Below are positions 17,597 to 26,340 of a stretch of DNA of 64,000 bases, piece after piece. Position 1 is the stretch's first letter; each line of letters begins with the position of its first letter. This DNA comes from Nonomuraea sediminis (lineage in GTDB: Bacteria > Actinomycetota > Actinomycetes > Streptosporangiales > Streptosporangiaceae): positions 124,001 to 188,000 of the forward strand of contig NZ_JAHDTI010000012.1 in NCBI RefSeq assembly GCF_018531495.1, read 5' to 3'. A program made the translations under genes and the position numbers. The notes under the pieces were generated by a model. It was given only the letters and a program-made list of their open reading frames with translations. It was not told where the DNA came from and did no database searches.

Positions 17597-19469
17597 CCCC
17601 CCGCGCGGGAACCTCGTCGAAGGCCTGGTCGGTGTGGTTGATCAGGAAGACGTGCCGCACGTCGTCCCCCACTCTGACCACGGCCTCCACCCCTTCAGGC
17701 AGACCCGGGACGGCCGGAGTCGCGCCTGCCTCGCGGGCGATGCGGCCCATCAGGCCGGTCATCGCGTCAGGGGCAGGACGGGTGGCGAGATACCAGGCGG
17801 CACCCTTGCCGAACGCGTGGCGGGTGACCGCGGGCTCGCCATTGGCGAAGGTCTCCATCGCGGTCGCGCCCTCCAACTGGATGTGCTCGCTCCACAGCGT
17901 GGCCTCCCCGAGTGACGTGGCGGTGCTCGCCCCGGGCAGCAGCGGGTCGAACTCCAGGACCGTCAGCCCGAGCAGGTCGCGCAGCGGCGCCGGGTAGCCG
18001 CCCATCCAGATCTGGTCGCGCTCGTCCACGATGCCGGAGAAGAACGAGACGACCAGGTGGCCGCCGCTGTCCACGTAGGAGGCCAGGTTGCGGGCGGCCT
18101 CCCCGGAGATCAGGTAGAGGTTCGGCACCACGACCAGCCGGTACTTCGACAGGTCTGTGGTGGGCCGGACGACGTCGGTGGTGATGCCCAGCTTCCACAG
18201 CGGGTCGTAGTGGTCGCGCAGCCGCCCCATCATGCGGATCTGGTCGCTGGGGTGCGACTCCTGCTCAAGCGCCCACCAGTTGCGCCAATCGAGCACGATC
18301 GCCGTGTCCGCCTGGACCCTGGTGCCCGCCACGTCGCCCAGCTCCGCCAGCTCCCTCCCCAGCTCCCGGATCGACCGGTGCAGCGGATGGTCGGGACCGG
18401 CGTGCGGCACCATGCCCGAGTGGAACTTCTCGGCGCCGCCCCGCGAGGCCCGCCACTGGAAGAACATCACCGTGTCAGCGCCGCGCGCCACGGCCTGCAG
18501 GCTGTCCCGGCGCATCCGCCCGGGCTGCTTGGCCGGGTTGGTTCCCATCCAGTTGACCGCCGAGGGCGCCTGCTCCAGCAGCCACCACGGCTGCCCGTCC
18601 TTCAGGCCGCGCCAGACGTCGAAGTAGAGCGCGCTCTCCAGATGGCCGTCGGGGGAGCCGGGGTTGGGGTAGCAGTCGCCGCTGACCACGTCCATCTCGG
18701 CCGCCCAGGCGGGCAGGTCGGTGTTGGGCATGACGTTGCACAGGTTCGTGGTGACCGGGATCTCCGGCGCGGCCCGCCGTACGACCTCGGTTTCCGCCCG
18801 ATAGCAGGCCAGCAGCGCGTCCGAGCTGAACTCGGCGAAATCGAGCGTGTGCGCCGGGTTCGGGATTCCGGTCGTACGGCGGGGCGGGAGGATCTCCTCC
18901 CACGAGGAGTAGCGCTGGCTCCAGAACGTGGTCGTCCACGCCTCGTTGAGCCCGTCGAGATCGCCGTGGCGGTCCGACAGCCAGCGGCGGAACGCGGCGG
19001 CGCACAGGTCGCAGTAGCAGGCGGGCACCTGGCAGCCCCACTCGTTGCCGATGTGCCAGGAGTGCAGCGCGGGATGGGCGCCGTAGCGCTCGGCCAGCCG
19101 CGTCACCAGCCCGAGCGAGGCCTCGCGGTAGGCGGGCGAGGACGGGCACAGGTGGCAGCGCGAGCCGTAGCTGAGCCGCTGACCGTCGGCCGCCACGGGC
19201 AGCGAGTCGGGATGGCGGTGCCCGAGCCACGGCGGCGGCGAGGCGGTCATCGTGGCCAGGCAGACGTCGACGTCGTGGTCGTGCAGGAGGTTCATGACGT
19301 CGTCGAACCAGCCGAAGTCGTACTCGCCGGGAGCGGGCTCGACCTGCGCCCACGCGAAGATCCCCAGCGTCACGAGGTTGACCCCGGCCTCCCGCATGAG
19401 CTTGGCGTCCTCGGCCCACACGGCGCGCGGCCACTGCTCGGGGTTGTAGTCGCCCCCATAGCGGATCAC
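17571..19469 (-). CDS. GH42 beta-galactosidase
   Basis: A 632-aa glycoside hydrolase family 42 enzyme, starting GTG at 19469 in a GTGA overlap with the permease stop. The N-terminal TIM barrel shows RYGGDYNPEQWP, acid/base Glu143 in HIGNEWG and nucleophile Glu299 in WWLLEQAPS. Cys-rich segments (RCHLCPSS, CQVPACYCDLC) form the structural zinc site of many GH42 enzymes. The trimerisation and C-terminal beta domains follow. There is no signal peptide, so it hydrolyses imported galactosides in the cytoplasm. It is the last gene of the sugar-uptake operon. Confidence 0.93.
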   Translation of the reverse strand: MIRYGGDYNPEQWPRAVWAEDAKLMREAGVNLVTLGIFAWAQVEPAPGEYDFGWFDDVMNLLHDHDVDVCLATMTASPPPWLGHRHPDSLPVAADGQRLSYGSRCHLCPSSPAYREASLGLVTRLAERYGAHPALHSWHIGNEWGCQVPACYCDLCAAAFRRWLSDRHGDLDGLNEAWTTTFWSQRYSSWEEILPPRRTTGIPNPAHTLDFAEFSSDALLACYRAETEVVRRAAPEIPVTTNLCNVMPNTDLPAWAAEMDVVSGDCYPNPGSPDGHLESALYFDVWRGLKDGQPWWLLEQAPSAVNWMGTNPAKQPGRMRRDSLQAVARGADTVMFFQWRASRGGAEKFHSGMVPHAGPDHPLHRSIRELGRELAELGDVAGTRVQADTAIVLDWRNWWALEQESHPSDQIRMMGRLRDHYDPLWKLGITTDVVRPTTDLSKYRLVVVPNLYLISGEAARNLASYVDSGGHLVVSFFSGIVDERDQIWMGGYPAPLRDLLGLTVLEFDPLLPGASTATSLGEATLWSEHIQLEGATAMETFANGEPAVTRHAFGKGAAWYLATRPAPDAMTGLMGRIAREAGATPAVPGLPEGVEAVVRVGDDVRHVFLINHTDQAFDEVPARGVTVRTERP

Positions 19470-20302
19470 TCTCGAACGCTCCCTTCGGTGAGTCCGGTAC
19501 GCCAGAAGCGCTGCAGGGCGCCGGACAGGACGATCAACGGAATGACGGAAACCAAGGAGCCGACCACGGTCAGCGTCTGCAGGATCGGCTGCCGGTCGGC
19601 GAAGCCCTGCCAGCTCGTCAGGCCCAGCGTGATCGGATAGAGGTGGTTGTCCGAGAGCACGACCAGCGGCAGGAAGTAGTTGTTCCAGATGGCGACGAAC
19701 TGGAACAGGAACATGGTCACCAGCGCGGGCGACATGATCTTCAGCACGATGGTGAGGAAGATCCGCCACTCGCCCGCCCCGTCGCTCCGCGCGGCGTCGA
19801 TCACGTCATCGGGCACGGTGGCCGCGTAGATCCGCGAGAGGTAGACGCCGAACGGGCTGACCAGGCTCGGCAGCAGGATCGCCCAGTAGGTGTTGGCCAG
19901 GCCGATCTTCGACATCAGCATGAACAGCGGCAGGCCCAGCGCGGTCATCGGCAGCAGGCACCCGGCGAGCACGAGGTTGAAGACCGCCTCCTTGCCCCGG
20001 AACACGCTCTTGGCCAGGGCGTATCCGGCGCAAGCGGAGACGAACGTGGCGCCGGCCGCGCCGAGCCCCGAGTAGATCAGCGAATTGCCGACCCACTGCC
20101 AGAAGATGCCGCCGTCGAAGGTGACCAGGTCGCGCAGGTTGGTCCACAGCTGCGGGTCGGCGAGCCCCAGCGGCGAGGAGTTGATCAGATCGCCGGTGCT
20201 CTTGGTGGCGGCGACGAGCAGCCAGTAGAGCGGCATCAGGAAGTAGGCGGCCAGCACCACGAGCAGGAGCGTGGTGAGCCAGCGCAGGCTGACGGTCCTC
20301 AT
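19466..20302 (-). CDS. Sugar ABC transporter permease (MalG-like)
   Basis: A 278-aa permease starting MRTVSLRWLTTLLL, with six predicted membrane helices and the EAA-loop signature (IDAARSDGAGEWRIFLTIVL) that docks the ATPase. The start overlaps the upstream permease stop (ATGA-type). It belongs to the carbohydrate-uptake type 1 family and works with the partner permease and binding protein. No ATPase gene is present in the operon. As is common in actinomycetes, a shared MsiK-type ATPase elsewhere is expected. Confidence 0.92.
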   Translation of the reverse strand: MRTVSLRWLTTLLLVVLAAYFLMPLYWLLVAATKSTGDLINSSPLGLADPQLWTNLRDLVTFDGGIFWQWVGNSLIYSGLGAAGATFVSACAGYALAKSVFRGKEAVFNLVLAGCLLPMTALGLPLFMLMSKIGLANTYWAILLPSLVSPFGVYLSRIYAATVPDDVIDAARSDGAGEWRIFLTIVLKIMSPALVTMFLFQFVAIWNNYFLPLVVLSDNHLYPITLGLTSWQGFADRQPILQTLTVVGSLVSVIPLIVLSGALQRFWRTGLTEGSVRE

Positions 20303-21162
20303 CGGCCCCTCCTTCCCACCAGGCGCAGGAACCCGAAGGACAGAACGGAGATCACCAGCGCCAGGATGATCGATTCGGCGGCGGCGAGCGCCAGGTTGTT
20401 GCCGTTGAACGCCTCGTTGTAAGCGGTGATCGTCGGCGTGTAGGTGCTGGAGATGCCGCTGGAGAGCGGCGTGAGCACCAGCGGTTCGTTGAACAACTGC
20501 AGCGTGCCGATGATGCTGAACACGGCGATCAGCACGAGCGCCGGCCGGATCATCGGGATCTGGATGTTCCACGCGATCGTCCACCGGGTCGCGCCGTCCA
20601 TCCTGGCCGCCTCGTACAGGCCCTGGGGGATCGACTGCAGCTGCGCCACCACGATCAGCATGTTGTAGCCGGTCCACTGCCAGACGACGATGTTCATGAT
20701 CGCCCAGAAGACCGAGCTCGGGCCGAGCAGATCCAGGTCAGGAAAGAACGCCGTGAACGGGGAGGTGCCCGGCGAGTAGAGGAACCCCCACATGATCGAG
20801 GCGATCACTCCGGGGATGCCGTAGGGCAGGAAGTACGAGGTGCGGAAGAACCGCGGCCAGCGGCTTATCCCCGCCTCCAGCAGCAGCGCCAGGATGGTCG
20901 AGGCGACCACCATCAGCGGCACCATGATGATCGCGAACAGGAAGATCCTGCCGATGCTGCCCACGAAGGCGCTGTCTGACAGCGCGGTGGTGTAGTTGGA
21001 CAGCCACGCGAAGTGGGTGGTCCGCCCGTGCAGGCCCAGCAGCCCGGACCGCTCGATCCTGGTCAGGCTCTCCCCGAGCGCGTACAGGAGCGGCGCCACG
21101 AAGAACACGGCGAACAACACCAGGAACGGCGCGAGAAATACCGCTGCGATGCGTGGTTTCAT
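20299..21162 (-). CDS. Sugar ABC transporter permease (MalF-like)
   Basis: A 287-aa inner-membrane permease starting MKPRIAAVFLAPFLVLFAVF with six hydrophobic segments and an EAA loop (YEAARMDGATRWTIAWNIQI). The ATG overlaps the binding-protein stop. It forms the heterodimeric channel with the following permease. Context (GH42 enzyme downstream, galactonate genes next door) points to a galactoside substrate. Confidence 0.92.
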   Translation of the reverse strand: MKPRIAAVFLAPFLVLFAVFFVAPLLYALGESLTRIERSGLLGLHGRTTHFAWLSNYTTALSDSAFVGSIGRIFLFAIIMVPLMVVASTILALLLEAGISRWPRFFRTSYFLPYGIPGVIASIMWGFLYSPGTSPFTAFFPDLDLLGPSSVFWAIMNIVVWQWTGYNMLIVVAQLQSIPQGLYEAARMDGATRWTIAWNIQIPMIRPALVLIAVFSIIGTLQLFNEPLVLTPLSSGISSTYTPTITAYNEAFNGNNLALAAAESIILALVISVLSFGFLRLVGRRGR

Positions 21163-22442
21163 TCTGCCCTCAGCCCCTTCGCCCTGATCTCTTCCACGGT
21201 CTGGGTCTGGGCCTGACGCAGTGCCTCGACGAGGTCGCCCTGCTCGAACCGGTCGCTCAGGGCCTTGACGGTGCTGTCGTAGGTGGGCCACCAGGACCAG
21301 CCACGCGGCACCTGACTGGAGGAGTCGGTGAACAGTTGCGCCGTCTGCTGACCGCCCAGGAACTCCGAGGGCTTGGTCAGCGCCGGGTTCGACATGCCGG
21401 AGATCGCCGCGGGCCAGCCGTACCCGGTCTGGATCAGCGTGTTGACGCTGCCGGGGTCGCGGTTGACCCACAGCGCGAACTCGACGGCCTCGCGCGGGTG
21501 CTCGCAGCCGCGCAGCAGCGCGGTGGACGAGCCGCCGTTGCTGGCCGACGCCTTGCCGCCGGCCTCCCACTGGGGCAGCGGCGCCGCCCGCCACTTGCCG
21601 GCGGTCGTGGGGGCGTTGGCGGCCATGATGGCCTCGGCCCACTGGGCCACGGGCACCGCGACCAGCTTGCTGGAGGCGAGGTCCTTGTACCAGCTGGGGG
21701 TGAACTGCGGACCCACCTTGACCAGGTCGTCCTTGACCATGCCCTGCCAGAACTCGGCCACCTTGAGCGTCTCGGGGCTGGTCATCCTCGCCTGCCAACG
21801 GCCGCTCCTGGTGTCGAACCAGGGCGTGCCGCCCTGCCAGGCCAGGCTGATGAACGGCGAGGCGTCGTTGGCGGGGAACATCGTGATGTAGGCGCCCGGA
21901 TCCGCCTTGCGGATCTTGGCGGCGGCGTCGCGGTACTCCTGCCAGGTCTTGGGCACCTCGATGCCCCACTTCTTGAGCAGGTCCTCCCGGTAGTACAGGG
22001 CCATGGGGCCGGTCGCCTGCGGGACGGCGTAGGTGCCGCCCTCGAAGGAGACCAGCTCCCAGGCGTTCTCCTGGAAGTCGGCCCGGTCCTTCGGCGTCAG
22101 GTACGGGTTCAGGTCCACCAGCTCGCCGTTGAGCAGGAACGCCGGCATTTCCTGGAACTCCATCTGTGCCAGGCAGGGCGCGTCGCCCGCCTGGACCGCG
22201 GCGTGCATCTTCGCGTAGCCGCCCCGGCTGCCGCTCGGGACGTTGTCGAGCGTGACCTGGATGTCGTTGTGGGTCCGATTGAACAGATCGACGGCCTTGT
22301 CCATGCCCGGGACCCAGGCCCAGAACTTCAGGTGGACGGGCTCGTTCCCGCTCCCACCCCCGCCTCCGCAGGCGGTGACGAGCAACATCACCACGGCCAG
22401 GCTGAGGAGGGGGGACCTCAGTCGAGATGGCCAAATATTCAT
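21159..22442 (-). CDS. Extracellular sugar-binding lipoprotein of ABC transporter
   Basis: A 427-aa family-1 solute-binding protein. The start (MNIWPSRLRSPLLS) is needed for a complete lipoprotein signal ending LLVTACGGGGG. The mature protein has the usual two-lobe pattern (EPVHLKFWAWVPGMDKAV near the N-terminus; GWPAAISGM and the helical C-lobe). It captures oligosaccharide outside the membrane and passes it to the two permeases. The ATG lies inside an AT-rich palindrome (22440-22450) and no Shine-Dalgarno is visible, which suggests a leaderless or unusually initiated message. Confidence 0.92.
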   Translation of the reverse strand: MNIWPSRLRSPLLSLAVVMLLVTACGGGGGSGNEPVHLKFWAWVPGMDKAVDLFNRTHNDIQVTLDNVPSGSRGGYAKMHAAVQAGDAPCLAQMEFQEMPAFLLNGELVDLNPYLTPKDRADFQENAWELVSFEGGTYAVPQATGPMALYYREDLLKKWGIEVPKTWQEYRDAAAKIRKADPGAYITMFPANDASPFISLAWQGGTPWFDTRSGRWQARMTSPETLKVAEFWQGMVKDDLVKVGPQFTPSWYKDLASSKLVAVPVAQWAEAIMAANAPTTAGKWRAAPLPQWEAGGKASASNGGSSTALLRGCEHPREAVEFALWVNRDPGSVNTLIQTGYGWPAAISGMSNPALTKPSEFLGGQQTAQLFTDSSSQVPRGWSWWPTYDSTVKALSDRFEQGDLVEALRQAQTQTVEEIRAKGLRAE

Positions 22443-22450
22443 AATTTATG
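22440..22450. promoter_or_regulatory. AT-rich palindrome over the transporter start codon
   Basis: CATAA-T-TTATG is a perfect 11-bp palindrome inside a 25-bp AT-rich patch between the divergent binding-protein gene (minus) and GntR gene (plus, start 22484). It overlaps the ATG of the binding protein. It is a probable operator for the adjacent GntR protein, controlling both directions. Confidence 0.5.
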
Positions 22451-22483
22451 GTTTTATCACCATTGGAAGAGGGGCGGAAGACC

Positions 22484-23170
22484 ATGAGCTATCCACGGCG
22501 TGGGGTGCACGGTGAGGTCGTCGAGGACCTCGGCCGCCGCATCGTCGGCGGCGACCCGGACACCACCGGGCCCCTCGACCCCACCGGCCTGGCCAGGCGT
22601 TACCAGGTCAGCCAGACGGTGGTCAGGGAGGCGTTGAAGACGCTGGCCGCCAAGGGGCTCGTCGACGCCAGGCCCAAGCGCGGTACGTACGTCCGCCCAC
22701 GGGCCGAGTGGTCGATGCTCGATCCCGACGTGCTGCGCTGGCGCTTCGCGCACCGCGGGGACGAGGACATGCTGCGCGAGCTGGCCGAGGTGCGCGCCGC
22801 GGTCGAACCGGCCGGCGCCAGGCTCGCGGCGCTGCGCCGTACCGACGAGGAGGTCGCGGCCCTGGAGGCCGCGCTGGAGCGGATGGCGAGCACGGTCGCC
22901 GACCCGGTCGCGCACACCGAGGCCGACATCTCCTTCCACCGGCTGCTGCTGGCCGCCGCCCACAACGAGCTGCTCGACTGCCTGGTGGTCGTGATCGCCT
23001 CCGCCCTGTACGCGCGCGACCGGATGGTGCACGCGCACGGCGAGCGTCCCGGTTTCGCCGCGACCCACCGCGCGGTCCTGGACGCGGTACGGCGGGGCGA
23101 CCCCGGCACCGCCGAGACCGCCATGCGTGACCTGCTCACCCAAGCCGAGAGAGACGAGGCGGCCCTTTGA
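22484..23170 (+). CDS. GntR-family (FCD) regulator of the galactoside transporter
   Basis: A 228-aa protein from the ATG at 22484 (MSYPRRGVHG) with a GGAAGAGG site upstream; an earlier in-frame start lacks conservation. It is a close relative of the regulator at 16892: the HTH (LARRYQVSQTVVREALKT, then LVDARPKRGTYV) and WSMLDPDVLRWRFA correspond nearly residue for residue, so the two are recent paralogues. The FCD metal His is in ADISFHRLLL. It is divergent from the ABC operon and its TGA overlaps the next gene's TTG start (TTGA), coupling regulator and phosphatase expression. Confidence 0.9.
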   Translation: MSYPRRGVHGEVVEDLGRRIVGGDPDTTGPLDPTGLARRYQVSQTVVREALKTLAAKGLVDARPKRGTYVRPRAEWSMLDPDVLRWRFAHRGDEDMLRELAEVRAAVEPAGARLAALRRTDEEVAALEAALERMASTVADPVAHTEADISFHRLLLAAAHNELLDCLVVVIASALYARDRMVHAHGERPGFAATHRAVLDAVRRGDPGTAETAMRDLLTQAERDEAAL

Positions 23171-24666
23171 ACCGACGACAGCTCTTAACCCTCGGAGCCG
23201 GGCTCCTGATGTTCCGCTGGTCCGGCCCCGGCATCCCCTTCACGCTGGGCGTGAGTTCCGGGGATCCGCGCCCCGACTCCGTGGTGCTCTGGACCCGGCT
23301 GGCCACCGAGCCGCTCGCCGACGACGGCCGCGGCGGCATGGCGCCGGAGCCGGTGCCGGTCCTGTGGGAGGTGGCCGAGGACGACGGCATGCGCCGGGTG
23401 ATCCGCAAGGGCACCGCCACCGCCCGCCCCGAGTTCGCGCATTCCGTGCACGTCGAGGTCGACGGCCTGCGGCCGGGACGCGAGTACTGGTACCGCTTCG
23501 CCGTCGGCGACCACACCAGCGCGGTCGGGCGCACCAAGACCGCGCCGGACCCGGGCCAGAGCCCGGAGATCAGCTTCGCCTGGGCCTCCTGCCAGCAGTG
23601 GGAGACCGGCTTCTACACCGCCTACCGAGACCTCGCGGCGCAGGACCTGGACCTGATCGGCCACCTCGGCGACTACATCTACGAGTACGGCATCGGCCCC
23701 ACCGGCGGCAATCGCAAGACCCCGCTGTCGGCCGCGCACGGCGTCGCCGTACAGACCCTCTCGCAGTACCGGCTGCGCTACGCCCTGGTCAACACCGACC
23801 CCGACCTGCAGGCCGCCCGCGCCGCGGCGCCCTGGTTCGTGGCGGTCGACGACCACGACGTGGAGGACAACTGGGGCGGCGAGCTGTCACCCACCGGCGC
23901 GACCCCGGAGAACTTCCTGCGCCGCCGCGCCGCCGCCTTCCGCGCCTTCTTCGAGAACCAGCCGATCCGCCCCTCGACGCTGCCATCCGGGCCTGACATG
24001 CGGCTCGCGCAGAAGATCCCCTACGGCAGGCTCGCCACCTTCTTCGTCCCCGACGAGCGCCAGTTCCGCAGCCCCGCCGACATCAACGCCCGCCTCGACC
24101 CGGCCAGGAGCATGCTCGGCCTCGACCAGGAACGGCAGCTCCTCGACGACCTGGGCCGCTCGCGCAGCACCTGGAACCTGCTGGCCAACCAGGTCCAGAT
24201 GTTCCAGCTGGACCGGCTCACCGATCCTGGCCTGCAGCAGCTCAACCCCGACACCTGGGACGGCTACGCGGCCAACCGCAACCGCCTGTGGGCCGGCATC
24301 GCCGAGCGCCGGGTGTCCAACCCGGTCGTGCTCTCCGGCGACGCCCACGTCAACTGCGCCTCCGAGCTCAAGGCGGACTTCGGCGACCCCGAATCGCCCA
24401 CGGTCAGCGTGGAGTTCCTGGGCACGTCGATCACCTCCGGCGGCAACGGCTCCGACATGACCACCGGCGGCACCGAGTGGCTGGCGGCCAACCCACACCT
24501 GAAGTTCTTCAACAACCAGCGCGGCTACGTGCGCTGCCGCATCACCGCCGCCACCCTGCGCACCGACTACGTGGTCGTCGACAAGGTCACCACCCCCGGA
24601 GGCACTCCCTCGCTGCGCCGCTCCTTCGTCGTCGAGTCCGGGCGCCCCGCCCTCCAGGAGGCCTGA
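23167..24666 (+). CDS. PhoD-like alkaline phosphatase, Tat-exported
   Basis: A 499-aa phosphodiesterase/alkaline phosphatase D family protein. TTG start, coupled to the regulator. The N-terminus NRRQLLTLG is a twin-arginine signal. The N-terminal beta domain begins TLGVSSGDPRPDSVVLWTRL. Metal-binding elements follow: ASCQQWE, HLGDYIYEYG, AVDDHDVEDNW and LSGDAHVN. It acts outside the membrane on phosphodiesters such as phospholipids or teichoic acid. PhoD genes are normally under Pho control; finding one coupled to a sugar GntR regulator is unusual. Confidence 0.92.
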   Translation: MNRRQLLTLGAGLLMFRWSGPGIPFTLGVSSGDPRPDSVVLWTRLATEPLADDGRGGMAPEPVPVLWEVAEDDGMRRVIRKGTATARPEFAHSVHVEVDGLRPGREYWYRFAVGDHTSAVGRTKTAPDPGQSPEISFAWASCQQWETGFYTAYRDLAAQDLDLIGHLGDYIYEYGIGPTGGNRKTPLSAAHGVAVQTLSQYRLRYALVNTDPDLQAARAAAPWFVAVDDHDVEDNWGGELSPTGATPENFLRRRAAAFRAFFENQPIRPSTLPSGPDMRLAQKIPYGRLATFFVPDERQFRSPADINARLDPARSMLGLDQERQLLDDLGRSRSTWNLLANQVQMFQLDRLTDPGLQQLNPDTWDGYAANRNRLWAGIAERRVSNPVVLSGDAHVNCASELKADFGDPESPTVSVEFLGTSITSGGNGSDMTTGGTEWLAANPHLKFFNNQRGYVRCRITAATLRTDYVVVDKVTTPGGTPSLRRSFVVESGRPALQEA

Positions 24667-26210
24667 TGAGGCGCCTCGCCGTCGCGGCCCTGGCCCTGCT
24701 GCCCCTTGCCGCGCCCGCTCAACGGCCGCCCGCCACGATCCTGGTCGTCCAGGCCAACCTCCAGGACGCGGTACGGCAGGCCGACGTGGCCGACACCCGG
24801 GACCTGGACAACTTCGCCAAGCGGGTGGCCGCCCTCGACCCTGACGCCCTGGTGCTCACGGAGGTCGTGGACGCCAAGCATCTGGCGACCCGGCTGAGCC
24901 AGGCCGGCGGCCACCGCTACCAGGTCGCCGTGGCCGGTGAACGCTCGGCGTTCCTGCCCGACGGCGCCGTGCGCGAGAACGCCATCCTGCTCAACGCCGA
25001 CACCATGGTCGCCGAGCAGCCAGGCGGCTTCGAGCGGGTACAGGACGAGGACCAGGCCCACGTGCTGGCCAAACGCCGGGACGGCACGCTCCGGGTGTCG
25101 CTCGTGGCTGCCCACCCCGGCGCCGACCCGGCCGCCGCCCGGCTGGGCGACCGCTTCCCCCACGCTCCCGGGCAGGTCAGCGTGCTCGGCGGCGACTTCA
25201 GGGCGGGCCGCTGCGCGGTGCTGACCGATCAGAGCGTCGGGTGCTCGCCGCAGCCGTTCTGGGCCGAGCTGACCGGCCGCCAGGGCTACAGCGACGCGGT
25301 GTTCGAGCATGGAGACACCCGGACCCGACCCGGATACCTCTTCGCGCACGCCGATGTGCTGGACGCGGGGGTCGACTCCTACGCTCCGGGCACCTGCAAG
25401 GCGGCTTTCGACGCCGGGCGCTCCGGCTCCGCCGACGCCGCGTGCCGGTCCACCTACTACGCCGACGCGCCGTTCAGCTGGGCGCTCCTCAGGGCCGAGC
25501 GCGACGTTCAGCAGTCGGTGATCCCGGGACGGGTGACGCTCGACCACTGCGAGCTCGCCACCCGGGTGACGCAGGTGATGGCCAAGGTCGTCAACAACAC
25601 CGACCAGCCGCTGCCGCGCCCCGTCACGGCCGAGGCCACCGCGCCCCTCACCGTCACGCCCGCACAGGCCGACCTGACCATCCCCGCCCATCAGGCCCGC
25701 AACGCCGTACTCAAGATCACCGCGCCGAGGGACACCCCGCCGGGCGAGCATCGGGTGAAGGTGCGGATCGGGGCCGAGACCACCGAGCTGCCGGTCACCG
25801 TCACCGAGTCGTGCACCGAGCCCAAGGTGTACGCCACCAGCTTCCACCCCGGCTTCGGACCCGAGCGGGCCGTGGACGGCGACATCTCCACCTTCTGGCA
25901 CTCCGAGTACGACCCGGTCACGCCGCTGCCGCAGTCCATCACGCTCAACCTGGAGGAGGTCAGGACCGTGAGCGCGCTCACCTACCAGCCGCGCTTCGAC
26001 GGCAACCTGAATGGCACGATCCTCGCCTACAACGTCTACGTCAGCACCGACGGCCAGGCCTTCACCCAGGTCGCCACCGGCACCTGGGCGGCCGACGCGC
26101 GCCTCAAGACCGCCACGTTCCCCGCCACCTCCGCTCGCTACGTGCGGCTGGAGGGGACCAAGGGCAACGGCGGCCAGTACCTGTCAGCCTCCGAGGTCAC
26201 CGCTCGCTGA
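24666..26210 (+). CDS. Secreted EEP-like protein with C-terminal F5/8 (discoidin) domain
   Basis: A 514-aa protein; its ATG overlaps the phosphatase TGA (TGATG). Sec signal MRRLAVAALALLPLAAPA. Residues about 24-290 resemble an endonuclease/exonuclease/phosphatase fold (ILVVQANLQDAVRQ, ALVLTEVVD, LGGDFRAG), though several catalytic positions look atypical. An NEW3-like beta domain (about 310-400) precedes a galactose-binding/discoidin (CBM32) domain (FHPGFGPERAVDGDISTFWH to the end). It may hydrolyse a phosphorylated glycan, working with PhoD outside the cell. Confidence 0.75.
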   Translation: MRRLAVAALALLPLAAPAQRPPATILVVQANLQDAVRQADVADTRDLDNFAKRVAALDPDALVLTEVVDAKHLATRLSQAGGHRYQVAVAGERSAFLPDGAVRENAILLNADTMVAEQPGGFERVQDEDQAHVLAKRRDGTLRVSLVAAHPGADPAAARLGDRFPHAPGQVSVLGGDFRAGRCAVLTDQSVGCSPQPFWAELTGRQGYSDAVFEHGDTRTRPGYLFAHADVLDAGVDSYAPGTCKAAFDAGRSGSADAACRSTYYADAPFSWALLRAERDVQQSVIPGRVTLDHCELATRVTQVMAKVVNNTDQPLPRPVTAEATAPLTVTPAQADLTIPAHQARNAVLKITAPRDTPPGEHRVKVRIGAETTELPVTVTESCTEPKVYATSFHPGFGPERAVDGDISTFWHSEYDPVTPLPQSITLNLEEVRTVSALTYQPRFDGNLNGTILAYNVYVSTDGQAFTQVATGTWAADARLKTATFPATSARYVRLEGTKGNGGQYLSASEVTAR

Positions 26211-26340
26211 CGCCCTGTCGGGGTGGGCGCGGATATGGACGCGCTCGCCCCGCCAGCCAGCGGCCCGGGCCGCATCATCGCCCATCTGCGGTCTCTCGGA
26301 GTGAACGCTTTCGGCATCAACGGATTGATGAAGTCTTGTC

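Noticed and set aside
18057..19640. 527-codon plus-strand frame antisense to the GH42 gene
   Set aside because: Arg/Val/His-rich shadow of a clear beta-galactosidase.
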